NCBI GenBank assembly: GCA_040954595.2
Contig: CM082576.2
Location: 13,578,001 to 13,642,000 of the forward strand
Direction of reading: 5' to 3'
Origin: Balanoglossus misakiensis
Taxonomy: Eukaryota > Hemichordata
DNA: 64,000 nucleotides
The notes beneath the pieces were generated by a model. The model had not been told where the DNA came from, did no database searches, and saw only the letters and a list, made by a program, of their open reading frames with translations. Shown piece after piece: positions 12,801-25,711 of the stretch; position 1 is the first letter of the stretch, and each line of letters begins with the position of its first letter. The position numbers were made by a program, and so were the translations under genes.

Positions 12801-15800
12801 TGTCGAGTTTCATGTGATATCCATAGAAATACGGTGGTAAATTCTATGCACAATAGAACAGAATTGTCATACTGTATAGAACAAACACAATTTTAGTAAA
12901 CCAATATCATGAAAACATTTGCGTTAAATAATTATGGAATTCGAAAATGGAATCAACCTTACCAAATCACGTAGCAAGGAAATCGGCGATTATTTTTCAT
13001 TGTTTAAGCAAGGCTGAAGTGATTTTTTTTAAATTTTCAATTGTATCATTTTATCATATCAATGGTCTTTATTCGGTTCATTGCGTATCTATTGTATCAT
13101 TACATTTGTACAAAAACAGGGTGAGCATTCCATTGATAATATGCCATGGAACCGCCCCCATGTCTGCGTTCTCATGTCTTCTTCCATGACTTCCTACCAC
13201 GCCGTCCATCACCAAGTTCAAATTCCCCCAGCGCCGCGGGACCACTTTTAATAATTACGACCTCGATTTCCAGTATGCATTGATACGCTATCTGTTACTG
13301 AAACTTTTTGTCATCACAAACATTTATGTCGGATCATACCGTGGCTTCTGTTTATTCAGAATTTCACGTCGACCGGGTGGCTTTGTTGTTGATGCTGTCA
13401 TCACGTTCAAAATCACTGAGCGCTCCCCGCTGTGGCGAGACTCGCCAGCGCATATTTCAGAGAAACAATACCTTCGACGCTGTCATTCCGTTCATACTGA
13501 GAAAGTTTATTGATAACCGCGGTGGGCGCAAGATCGGTGAACGTGTTACTTGGACTTGACGGTCAGCTCATGAGCTGAAACGTGTATCATATCTGTACAC
13601 ACACTGTTCATATCCAGGGTAGCTTCGCCATCTTCTTCTATCTTACGTTGTATTCAATAACCACTTTTTTAAGTCTCCCCTGCGACTTTTAAGTAATTAT
13701 TTTAAAGTCTAATCGAGGGGAATTTTTGCAGTCCGATACAGGGCGGCTTGCAGACAACTGTCCACTTATGAACTTCACAGAATCTGGAATTATTTTCTTC
13801 TGTGCTGTCTTACCGAATTTAGCCTCGTCAAATACGGCTCAGTAAAGCTTTTCACGCTCGAACCAAGTCACCATTTCATTGACAATGTTTGCGGGATGAG
13901 ATTTATAGAAAATGACAGAAACTAGTGCTGCAGTAACTTGTTTGAATAATATACAGTGTGTTTTAATACAAGCGCCATATAGAAATAAGAATATGACAGC
14001 CCGAATATGGAACTATGAGCTCCCTATGAGACCCGGCAGTCACTATGAGACCACTCGCCCTCCTGCGTCGGGCGCGTGATCACCTTCGCTCGCGCTCTCC
14101 TGTAAATATATATTTTAGGAAATCAATATTTTTCATAACTGTATGTTTGAAATCCCAGTGACGGTGAAGAAAAATCATAGACGTAATATTGGATGCGATA
14201 CCTGCAGTGTCATGCCCGCTCGTTTCAACATGGTTAGGATACCGGGGCATTTTTGGTGTACATAAAACTGTCTGGAAATATTAAAACCGGGATCAGAACA
14301 AAACTTGAAGCATCCATACCGCTAATATCGATACCAACTATCACGGTCTCTACAATCGATGGAGTTAACTCTCGTAAATACGCGTTAGAAAGCAATCGAT
14401 GTAAACAAATCCGGTCACCCCTCAATACCAGTTCCATTTGATTATCAAAAAGTCATTATTTGATAATCGAGGCCGTGATTTAAATCCGCTGCTAATTATC
14501 AACTTATTATTGTTTGCGTAAAGAATCGTGAATTCATTTAGTCCGCATCATTCATGTATCGTCCCGTTCAATAACTTTCATGGCCGTCATTCAAAACGAT
14601 TGAGTGGAGACTCCAGCGCGCACAATCCATCCCATGACATGACCAGAGTTCGGTTAAATAATCCCTTTAGTCGAAAACCATTTATCGGATCGATATTTCG
14701 GCATTTTGTTTTTCTACGGTGATAATAACCTGAGCGCGGTTGACTACGTGTGTGTTCCGTGTAGAGTCAGCAGAACAGTGTTACCTTGCAGCGCTGGCCA
14801 CTTTCAAGGTAACCACCGCTTTTCAAAACAAACAAGAATATATTCCATCTGTCCATGCATGGAGTTAGATGGAAGAAAAATGTGATCTAACTTATTTCAA
14901 CAGTCTATAGCTTTGCAATAAATAAATAAACGGTATATCTCCCAGGCTTTACTAGTAATACCGACTCGTACAAAGTGCGAATCTTTCCATAGATAGATAA
15001 CGCGTACGACCAACATCATACAAATGTATATCACGACTGCATTTCTTCGCAGTGTTGCCATCATGGATGTTACAACGATGATTGGAGTTGTCGCCTCTCC
15101 GTCGTGTAACCTATATTGTTAGCTCATCATACAGACCTTTATCATTCGACAAAAGGCGAACGATTCAATGGCCCCAATTAGCAAGGTACAACTAACTATA
15201 CCAGGAAGCCGGGTCATTGTATCTGATTGATTTGGTGTTTAGCGTGGCAGATTTCTATACAAACGATGATTTGTACCGGTACTCTTGGAATGTTTGCTTT
15301 CCTCAGGCTGAGCCCAGTATCCGAGTGTGTTCATCAATGCAACGCTTGTTTGTCAACACTCAGTGAATAAAAGAAAAGATGATAGAAACATCCTAGATCT
15401 TAAAAATATTTTTTTTTCTTTCTATTTAAACGATTATGTGTAAGGCACGTTTTATTGTGTGCCTTTTAATTAAAAGTCCACCGTCACGATGAACAACGAC
15501 AGACATGTTTGAAAGTCCGGTCAAACGAAACAGGGACTGTGATCTTTTTCCATAGGCAGTTTATGTCTTATATAGTATTCATTCCATACCATAATATGGT
15601 AAAACAACAAGATGGGTTCAAAACGTTTGATTTGGCAGAATATTAAACTCTAATCAAGAAGTTGACGGTCAGCACAACCACAACCTTCCTTGCGTCTGTA
15701 TTGTTTTAGAAATATATGGACAGCCATAAATGCCGAGAATTGGCTTTTTTTGGGGGGGGGGCATACAATTTCCGATATTGGTAGATACCCAGCTGCTCTT

Positions 15801-17215
15801 AACTATCACGATATACGCATTCGTTGCTCTTTTAAGACCGGGAAAGTAGAAAGGTTGATTCCCTGGCAGGATGTAATGTCGGTGGGGCTGATTCCAATGG
15901 CATCTGAAGTGAGTGACCGTGGACTGGGGCACGGTGGAGTGTGGAGTCCGTGGGCGAAGTAACCTTCAGTTAGAGGGTTTGTACTTGTGAATGCAGTCAA
16001 TTATCGTAGACAATGCCAAAACATGCAAATTGTGCCATTGTGTTAAGAGCTTACACTTGCACTTCCTCGCCGGACGTCAACATGGCCTTTACAAACAAGG
16101 CAAAACTCTTCGTCTCATTGAGAACATTTGGAATATCATTTTCGCTGGCCTGCGGTGACGCCGGAGGATACATCCAACAAAACACCACGTGACACTGAGT
16201 ACCACCGAGGGAACAAAGCCACCCCCCCTCCCCCCTCCATGATCCCACAGAGGGACTGTGCACGAAACAAGCAAACTACATACCAAACTATAGTCATATC
16301 TCAGAATAAACGTCATAGCACAGTTCCCTATCACAGGGACGACTGTGATCTTACTCTTGGGTAGAAGAAAAACCACCCCTCTTCCTTATGGCCATGATTT
16401 CACCAAATGAAAAGGTCACAATTTCATACCTTTTTTTTTTGGGGGGGGGGGTCGTTTTACATCAATTATAATGAGCATTTAAGTAAAACAATTCTAATGT
16501 AGCGGTAACTGATTTGTGAAGTTAAGTGGACATCACGTGACCTTTCTCCGCATAATTTCAATTAAATTCCTATTGAAGGGGATACAACCATCTTGCTCCA
16601 GGGTCTATGATACAACCTACCTCCTTGACAGAACATTGACACTACTGAACGTTTGACTGAATTAGCCCACATCCATTGTTCTAAAAAGGTGTCGATGTCA
16701 TTAGCCGCGAATTTCCCGTGTAACGCTCTTTTGTTTCAGTTCTTCGCTGGTCCCCCGAGGAACTTCTGATTGTTCGAAAGTAATTGATCCACAGTAGTCT
16801 TTTAAATATCTTGTCATTAACAGGAAGCCGCCAATTAAACCCATTCAATGTGTCAGAACACGGGTCTTGCGTGGTGATACAAGTACAGGCATGAATCTAG
16901 ACTTGCTCCAAGTCTATCGGCTTCATTATGTGTAGGGAACGCGTATAGGCTTCGTCGACTCTACCCGAAACCACAAGCTCAGTCCAAAATTCGAAACTCA
17001 CCTCATTACCAAAAACACGCTCAAGGCAAGCATGCACGCAAAAAGTATTGCAATTATTTATTAAGACAAAAAACCACCGAAAACACAAAAAGTATTGAGA
17101 TTTAAAAATCACCGAGCGACAAGTGGGCTACTCTAGCATGACTCCTCTTTTACTGAGATACAAATGCGATACAAATGAACCTTCTATCTTGTTAGAACTC
17201 AAAAGTTGCAGCATA
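9848..17215. other. Gene-poor stretch
   Basis: No supported exon; the longest frames (12420-12788 minus, 122 codons; 10392-10736 minus, 114 codons) have no family features. T9/G10-type homopolymer junctions occur near 15746-15760 and 16431-16451. Confidence 0.5.
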
Positions 17216-18021
17216 AGGCTGCATTCACAAACACCTCTGGAGGGGGGGGGGGCGGGAGAATTCAATTTTTTTTACCGCTAATTTTCACATGCCCCCCTTC
17301 CGAACTGCCAATATTTTCAAATCCCCCCCTTCCGAACTGCCAAAATTTTGACATCCCCCCCCCCCATTTTCTTTCACAGAGCAAAACACATCACCTATCT
17401 ATCTTGTAAAAAGAAAAACAGCGCTCCCATGAAAAGAATTTGAAACTGATGTTTCCCCTCATCAGTGGGTATTAAAACTGAACATTGTTTTTATTTTTTA
17501 AGTACATATATTTGTATTCTGTGTTGGGAGACATTGTAAACCGAGAATTGAAGGGGGTGGGTTTGGGAGGGGGTGTCCCCCTCCCACGTAAGAAAATTTT
17601 CTAAAATACAGAGCTCAAAGCTGCATTTTAATGAACCCGGCAAAAGCAAATTAACTCAACTACCGGTATGTTGGGGAGGACAAATTTAACCATCGCCGCT
17701 CAAAGTTATCATGGGGTGGGGCAAGTCCCCTGACCTGGGACACTAGATAAACCAGTCAATGATTGAAAGGTGTTGATGAATGGAGGGGGTGGGTGTGGGA
17801 GGGGGTGTCCCCCTCCCACATTAGAAACTTTTGTAAAATAAAGGGCGCGAAACTGCATTTTTGTGGACTCAAAATAAATATTTAGTCGTTAAAGTTTTCA
17901 AGTCCCCCCCTTTCAGTCCCTAAATTATTTCAAATCCCCCCCTTACATACCCTCAATTTTTTCAAATCCCCCCCCCTCAATTCTCCTGCCCCCCCTCCAG
18001 AGGTGTTTGTGAATGCAGCCT
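17216..18021. mobile_element. 806-bp inverted-repeat element with internal C-rich tandem units
   Basis: The ends AGGCTGCATTCACAAACACC and their reverse complement form terminal repeats of about 45 bases that run into a G-rich/C-rich stretch. Inside, three ~32-base units containing AAATCCCCCC lie near each end. A ~95-base module (GTGTCCCCCTCCCAC core) occurs twice, at about 17543-17637 and 17774-17869. There is no coding capacity and I see no clear target duplication. It is probably a non-autonomous DNA transposon; the superfamily is unknown. Confidence 0.75.
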
Positions 18022-20171
18022 AAATATTTTCCACAAAATACAAGCATCATAGGTTCTTGGTTTCTGTCGTACTTTTTGCCGAAGCACACCCAACCTAAGT
18101 ACCTTTATTGTACTACATGTAGTCGGAAAGCTATAGGCTACCCACTAACTCCAACAAGCAGGCTTTACTAACTCAACGACTTACTTTTTGGTATAGGCCC
18201 TCTACCATTAGTCATATCGTTTACTAATATATTGTAATAAGGGCACAGAAACACGATGGTATGACTTGACTCGATGCGATTGACGTTCGGGCCTACAGGA
18301 GTGGGGTGGTAGCTTGGCTCAAACGTAGGCGGTTCATGGAATTAACGAGGTGTTGATGGGTGGGGAGGTGTTCTCGTTTGGGAAAATGTAGACGATTAAA
18401 AATGAAAGCAAAGTAGCACGTTGTTATCGCCTGTCACCGGCTCTTCTCTGCATCTCATTTGTAAGCACCGGCGCTTTCCTTTCTTTTTTTCTGGCACACT
18501 ATTTTCTCCGAATCATCCCTCCCTGTGGTAAGATTTTGATTCTTCCCTTAAGGGTGGACTATTCGATATCCGAGAGGGATGGAGTATTTAGGAGCAAAAA
18601 ATTGCCAACCAACTCTGAAAAAAGTGCTTTATCTCTGATCTACATAAAGTACAAAAATGCTTGCGGGGAGGCCTAAAAATTGTTGTGATCGATGCACTTC
18701 ACCCGGTCCACTTTGTCTGGTTCGTATTTTAAAAAGTTCATATTTGTTGACGTTGGCGTTTCTATAGAAAATAGAAATAAACACCACACCATTTTCTGTG
18801 CACGGAACTGTTAATTAGGGGCCTATTTGGCAACAAAAGGTTCAGCTTTGCATAAAATTACAGACAGTCTTTGATTAAGTATGTCTCTTTAAAACTTGTG
18901 AAATGTATACCCTGTATTTAAAATACCCTAGTATTTTAGAAGGCATGTACTAAGTGAGGTGATTCATGTCTGTGAAACCCCGAAACATTAATTCCGGTTG
19001 ACATATTGACTTTGTAGATATTTAAGAATCTATCGTATGTTTTCTTTCAACAGACCCCCTCCAAACATATGTGAAGTGACCGTGATGAAACCCAAGGGGT
19101 GAAATATTTGTTATAAAAATGGACGTTGTCGGTGATAAAAAAAATTGCAAAAGAAAACTAGTTTAGGCCTACATACATTAAACTGATGCGAAGTCTAAAG
19201 AGCTCACTCTAAATTCTTCTGACCCAGGCATGATTACCGAACGATATGAAAGTAAAAAAATGACCCCACTCCAAATTCCTCAGATGAATACCTGATTACC
19301 AAAAGATTTCTAGAATTGCGAAACATAGCAAAGTGAACTTGGCGCCATCAGAAGTGTCGTTTCGAAAAATGTAAGGCCCATATTGAACTATTCATACATG
19401 TACATGTATATGGTTGGTGTTTTTTCAAGCTTCAATTTCTTGGTAAATTTGAACCCTTATCAGGAACATATGGCATACTTTTTGTTCGTGATAATAAACT
19501 TAAAATCGATCAGCCTACGCGCCCTGAAATTGAACTGTTGAAGAACTTGAGAGGGCCTTTGAATCACGTGACTCGATCATGTGACCCAACAAATCGCAAG
19601 CATCCCTTTTCAGCACCATATCCAAACTCTGTCTCCAAGGTTACAGTTTACAGACTTTGCGATTTTGGTGATGCAGATGACCAGAGTTCAAGTTCTTGAA
19701 GGTAAAAGCCAAAGGTAATTTTCAATATTTCATTTTACACTTCAAACACAGACTCGGGCAGTTTGTCTCGAAATCCAAATCATCTCCTTGGCATCATTAT
19801 CAACTTTCATGCATTACATCCATCATTCAACGCCTCAAAGTTCACGGGCTGTGTTGTGGCCAAGTCCGCGGCCCAGTCACCTCTTTGTGCAGTGACTGCC
19901 GCAGTGCAGCGCCCAGAACCCCTCTGCTTGTCGAAAAAGTGATGCAACACGTCCAGACTCCAGACCAAGTCGTTTGTTTCCTGGTTGGTCACTCGGGGTC
20001 GACTGGCTATGTGTCATTGGCTTTTTCTCAGTTTCTATGACATATCAAGTCAGCTCCAGAGTGATTCCCGCCCAGAAAACAAGCGACTATGAGTCTAGAC
20101 TTTAGCATTTGTAGCTGCAGTACTTCATGTAACGAGAGTGTCCAGCTACAATATGGCACATATGATAGCAG
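18022..20171. other. Gene-poor stretch between two inverted-repeat elements
   Basis: Contains the imperfect tandem at 19203-19312 and a palindromic ACATGTACATGT near 19397. The 114-codon frame at 19696-20040 has no recognisable features. Confidence 0.5.
19203..19312. repeat. Imperfect ~62-bp tandem duplication
   Basis: The segment CACTCTAAATTCTTCTGACC...TGATTACCGAACGAT is followed 62 bases later by CACTCCAAATTCCTCAGATG...TGATTACCAAAAGAT. About four fifths of positions agree by eye, so the duplication is old. Confidence 0.55.
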
Positions 20172-20378
20172 GACAATCAGGGGAGAACCATTTGATTTCC
20201 GGGTGGGGGGGGGGGGGGCGGGGGGTGATAGATGGTGCAAAGGAAAACATTCTTCTGCAATGTCTTGCAAATAAGTTGGACTGGCAACAGAAACAAATTC
20301 CTGTGACATTGGCTGAAAAAAATTGCTGACACCCAAATCCTCCACCCCCAGAAATCCAATGGTTCTCCCCTTATTGTC
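20172..20378. mobile_element. 207-bp inverted-repeat element with poly-G block
   Basis: The left arm GACAATCAGGGGAGAACCAT, followed by TTGATTTCCGGG, pairs with the right arm CAGAAATCCAATGGTTCTCC, followed by CCTTATTGTC, over about 36 bases with a few mismatches. A run of Gs broken by one C follows the left arm. No target duplication could be recognised and only one copy is present here. A non-autonomous transposon is likely. Confidence 0.65.
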
Positions 20379-23300
20379 ACACTAGTATATTGGGGCTAGA
20401 GTCAGTCCAATTTGTTCCATTGAAGTTCCTCCACAGGCCATGTACCAACATTATTTGTCACCTCCTAAAATTGTAAACATTACTGTGAACCAGTGCCTAT
20501 TGATAAAAACAGAAATACTTGCACACCATGATGATGATGATGAGTTTATATATACACATTTATTCTTCTGTTGTTCATTTTGTGTGATTTTGTAGTGAAC
20601 TTTGGGGAGTGAATAACCACCAGCTGCTATGAATTCAACGTCCATGTACATTCTTGGAAGCCAAAAATTCACCTCCTCTCCAAAATGCTCAACCAAAAAT
20701 AAGCCCTGGCAGATTACATTTGGGAAACTGTGGAATTATGAGTGGGACATTTAAATATTCATAAGCAAACACATCATTGGAATTATTAGCCAATCAGTGA
20801 TCAGTTCACAACTGCCTGTATGATTGCTATCATGGGATACCATATCTGATTGGCTCTGCTGCATAGCTGAATCTGTGTGACACCTCCACGACTATGAAAA
20901 GTCATCTGTAAGTGTACTTGGGAACCTTAAAATATTTACAATAACTGTTTGCACTCTTCAAAGTTTTATCATATTACATGTACTTCATGACCCTAACAGC
21001 TAAATGACTGAGGAACTGACCCGATATGACCCCCACTTAGGTCTTGAGTAAATACATGGCTTGGCCGATCAGCAGCCTTCCCACATCATATAAAAAATAT
21101 TATTCTTTGTTCAGACTATGAATGGGGCAAAGTAATTCTACTGGTATGTCATATAAAGAAATGGTTATGCACACACGGGGTGCTGATTACAAGAGCATTT
21201 TTCTCACTCTGCAATGCAGGTATCAGACGCTGGAAAGTTGACTTTTGTACGATACACCATTACATGTAATATGATCTTAAGCCTTTTGAGTGAAGATTTA
21301 TTGTATGATGAAATATTAATGTATAGTAAGTTGTTTGAACTTGCGTCTAATCGATGTGTGTGTGGTGTGAAATACATGATTGAGTGCATTGGGTACAATG
21401 TGACATTCAGTGAAGGATTGCAGTCTACACATGCTAATGCTAACAGTAGCATACAAGCGGAGAGGCATAATCTCATTTGAATAATGCTTCTGTAGTTCAA
21501 CTGCACATCTCTATATAATGGAGCAAGCCATAACTTCTGTCTGTTATCCCTACTGTAACGTGTGAATTAATTCATCTTTTATTCTTCATAATCAAAAGTT
21601 CATGGTAAGAGTAAGACATCAGAGTTCAATAATGTTGTCAGATATCAAAATTATATTTATTGGAAATCATTAAAATGAAACCATGCAATTTAAAAACTCA
21701 TTTTACTCCACTAAGCATGGGACCATTGCATGAAACCAAATCAACAAAGTAATTGCTGAATCAGCATATTTTCACAAATTGATGTTTCTTTGTTTCACTG
21801 GGTGTTTATTTAGAAAAATGGAATGGAAATTTCTGCAATGTTTTAGATGTTCAAAGTAGTTTTTAAGCAGTTCCTTATAAAAAAACTAATGAAGAGGAAG
21901 AACTAAGTGACTGTGCTCATAATTAATTACAATGTTGGACACTAATAAATCTTGAAAATTAAAAAAAAGAGACTCATACTTTTCTATTCTTATCAGAGAC
22001 TTTTCTCAATGAAAACCTGTATTGATCTGCTTCAAAGGCATTGTAGAATTCTCTTTGTCAAAGTCGACATGTTTTGTTCGACAAAATACCTGCAAAATCA
22101 TTAACCATCATTAATGGGAGAAATATTAATATTAGTAGCCAGTATTTATAGAGAAACTTGTCTAATCTGGGAACCTTATGGTAATCTGTGTACATTTACA
22201 ACAGAACCGTTTTCTTGGGCCTGTTGGTGTTATATTTTAGGTTACTTTTTGCTTTTTTGGTTGTAGCTAAAATGAAATATTCCCTAGATTTTGCATGTCA
22301 TTTGTGTACAATACATAGATGATACACTCGATACGACCAGTAGGAGAAGTCCCTTTCCTTCATTGCCAGTTGCTAATTGTCTTTTGTGTAGTATCATATA
22401 TCAGCCATATATATTGGAAAATGTGAGTAATATGAAGAATAACGGCTGCTGCATCACAAGGCTGTAGTCTGCTGGCGCGTGATTGGCCCATATGTTGGCC
22501 TTGCTGAGTCACAGCTCTTTAGATAGGCCACGCTTTTTGCATTGACCCTGACAAGTATAAGTTTGATGTCAAAGGTCACGTGTACTTTATTTTGTGATAC
22601 TCCTGAAACCCTGTCTCAAGTTTTGGTAAAAAAATATGCAAAATATTTTTTTTTTTAATTTTTGAATAATATTGCTTGAAAAAATAACTTTGATGAAGAT
22701 GTATTTTTCATTTTGCGGTACTTGTGTGTACGTGTGTTTACCTTGCATATAAATGCGATAACTTCTTGATTATTGTCGTGCATACATCTACGCATTTAAT
22801 CATCATAGTGATTGACTGTAAAAGATGATGAATTTTTCATGACCCAATCCCATTCATTGCTTGACAATTAACCGTCTGATGCTGGCTCAACAAACCCACG
22901 CAACGTTATTAGACCAGACCTGAAACAACAGTGTCTGTATTGTCAGTCGGTCAGGCCTGAAACAACAGGGTCGCTCTGGCTCTGAACATCCGATCGGGCT
23001 TGGCAGTGAAAGATATAGATAATGCCTCTAGGTGACGAATTAGCCGTGTAAATCAATATGTATGTCTGATTACTCCTGTCAGGTGACAGCTTGGCTTTCT
23101 GGTGCAGCTTTAAAATGACCCTAGTCCATGGGTGTACGGTTTCATATTCAGAGGCGGCGGCATTGTCCCCGCAGTGAGACATCAGATGTTGCATGCGCTG
23201 GTGCTAATGTTTCAAGGTTGCATTAAAAAAAGTGTAACGCACAGAGGCTAATTAGATTGCCGTAATGGTTGCAATGGACAGTATGCTATTCTTAGAGGAT

Positions 23301-25330
23301 ATCGCCAAATGGCCAGGGTAAAAAAAAAAAAAAAACTGAACACGCAATTATGATGCAAGAAAAGAGACAGGTACTTAATTATTGATCGGGATATAAATTA
23401 ACACTGATGGTTAATTAGTTATCTTTTGAATGGCAGTTACGGCCGGCAGTTATATCAATCCATCATCGGTGCGAAGATCGCCAGTTCGACTCTAATTCAG
23501 AGGCTGGCGATCGAAACTCTCGGTGATATAGATGGTAAGTGTTGAAAATGAAATCTCAGTGATGTGAGCGGTCGCTCGCGCCCGTGTAAACTGACATGAG
23601 TGACTACCGCCTCACCCCGGGCCCGGGAGGAATTCCCTTCATTGGATTTGTGAACTCGCAACGAGATTTCCACCCGTCTAATTCGATTCCGCGCAATTAG
23701 TTGTGTTTACAGGTAAAGAAGCGCGTTGACTCGGCAGACATGTAAATTTGAACGTGGACGCGTAACAGAATGTGCTCACTTCATAGTTGTGGATTCAGAC
23801 TTGGTTTCAGTTTGCCCGCTGTCGCAAGTATGATACAGGCTCTGACAACACTTGCTAGAAAACAGTGTTTGCGTTCTTTTATGTATCATATGTATAAAAA
23901 TCACATGGTGTGGCCCGCATGGTAATTACATGGAGATCTTTCATCAAAATGTTGTAGATATTGTCTATAGTGACACATTGGTTCAATATTGATCTGGAGT
24001 GTTTAATTATTAATAATTATTTTATTTTATTTATTTTTTGGGGACAAAACACTGCCTCACAAGCAGAATTCCAGGAGGCCACTTCTCACAATGTTTATCA
24101 CATTTGCTGCTTGATATTAGAAGCACATCTTTTCAACTCCTATCTTTACAGAAGAGCAATGTTTCTATCTATATTTTCACTTTTTTTATATGGTTACCTA
24201 TAACTTTGGGCATGATGTGTTTTTTGCGTCGGAAGAAAAGGAATTATGGTTCACTTCAGGTGTAAAGGAATGCATTTTCGATCCAGGAATGTGCAAATGG
24301 AAAGTGTTGCATCTGGTGGACACTATAGAGGGTTTAAATGACAAAGTGGAATATGGTATTTGGATAAACACAAGCCAGGATTAAGAAGAAAACGTTTGTC
24401 TGCGGATTCAATAGGATTGACATTGAACGATTGTTCAGTTGAAGTGAACCTGGATTAGCAACGGTTAAAAAATGCTGAATTGATTTGAATGGTTTGTTAA
24501 TAACAGAAGGTTACGTTTCAATGTCATTGGCTTTCAAAAACCCCAGACTCTGTTATTGTGCTTTTATGTTCAATCTTCATGGAGTACTGTGTGTTGTTTA
24601 CTTATCAGTAGAAATTGTAAAAATTTAACATTGGGGCATTGATGATAACCTCATGTGTAGAAAAGAAAGAATAATCCACATTCCAGAACAGTTTGACGTA
24701 AAATACGTGTCATTAGAAAATGAAATATGGTGTAACATGTGTTGTAGACAACCGGAGTGAAACAGTTGAAGTCTGGATCTAGGCCAATTTAGTGACGTAG
24801 AGTAATTATACTCCATGAAAACAGTGATGTATATGTAACAGTCTGACAACCAGCTATTTTTAAATCAATTATTCTGGTCATGAAAATTAATGAAAGACAG
24901 TTGAACAAAGTTGATTGAATTCTTGCCTCATATTCGGCCAGAAGTGTGTTTGCAAACTGTACCCAAATGATGGTTTTTACACATTGTGAGTTTTTTCGAA
25001 TATGAGTCAGTATATACTCTAGTGACTGACTCCGTTTTGGGGTTGACTGATTGAATTTGTTGCACAGGTATGCCCCGAAGGTTGGCCCTAACCTTCCTCT
25101 TGGGGTAGATGCCATCGACAAATTCCCTCCACAAATACTTTACGTTTCCTGCGCAGTTTATCTTAATACGGTTGCTTAACCCGCGGGCGAATGTGAAAAA
25201 GGTCTTGCTACAAGTTCTGATTAGAAAATTGGATGAATGTTCCGCGCTGTCTTCTCTCGTCTTGAGTGAAGCAGAGTTGCACCACCTGACACCAGGCTTG
25301 AGTGAGTATAGAGCCAATCAAAAGTAGACC
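20379..25330. other. AT-rich, gene-poor stretch
   Basis: Mostly AT-rich DNA with a CpG-rich island-like patch at about 23565-23760 that includes CCCCGGGCCCGGG, just right of the hairpin at 23451. No supported exon. Confidence 0.5.
23451..23530. repeat. Imperfect hairpin
   Basis: The outer TATATCA/TGATATA and inner GATCGCCAG (23476-23484)/CTGGCGATC (23504-23512) arms pair, with mismatched DNA between and a loop of about 19 bases. GTTCGACTC inside resembles a tRNA B box, but no tRNA fold forms around it. The role is unknown. Confidence 0.5.
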
Positions 25331-25345
25331 GGCAACCATGGTAAC
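25331..25345. promoter_or_regulatory. RFX X-box GGCAACCATGGTAAC
   Basis: The 15 bases match the palindromic X-box (GTTRCCATGGYAAC form) with one extra base pair of symmetry. A second half-like CATGGTAACAG follows at about 25364. It lies 178 bases before family A MITE copy 2, which carries a related CCATGG palindrome, and may represent an RFX-regulated site. Confidence 0.4.
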
Positions 25346-25522
25346 AAAGGGGTGTGGGGTAGTCATGGTAACAGTCACGTAGCCAGCTGTCAAACTGAGG
25401 TCTTGATCAGTACGCAGAAAATAAAGTGAAACTTTTAACAGACAAATTGTGACTGTACTTTTCTTGGATTTGTACATCATTCATAAGGCTATGACTGAAA
25501 TTTGAAATGATGATGGCTTTAA

Positions 25523-25707
25523 AGGTATACGGTCACCCATTGAAAATTAGCTATAGTTACCATGGCAAAATGAGATCTAGCCAATCACTGATTTTCAGTG
25601 GGTGGCACAAGCGAAAAAAAGAGCGCCACCATATGTTCTTTCGAACGCCCAAATACGCCATTTCAGCCATATATGGACGTATGTAAATTGGAGGTGACTG
25701 TATACCT
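25523..25707 (-). mobile_element. TTAA-flanked MITE, family A, copy 2 (inverted)
   Basis: The 185-bp copy lies in the opposite orientation to copies 1 and 3, between TTAA at 25519-25522 and 25708-25711. Its termini read AGGTATACGGTCACC and GGTGACTGTATACCT. It contains the segment around GAGCGCCACCATATGTTCTTT, which copy 3 keeps and copy 1 has lost. Confidence 0.9.
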
Positions 25708-25711
25708 TTAA

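Noticed and set aside
23451-23530. tRNA gene suggested by GTTCGACTC
   Set aside because: The arms around it form a different hairpin; no acceptor stem, D arm or anticodon arm fits.
24190-24384. Possible exon (64 codons with a Lys/Glu/Trp-rich peptide)
   Set aside because: No convincing acceptor-donor pair and no recognisable domain; AT-rich flanks make chance likely.
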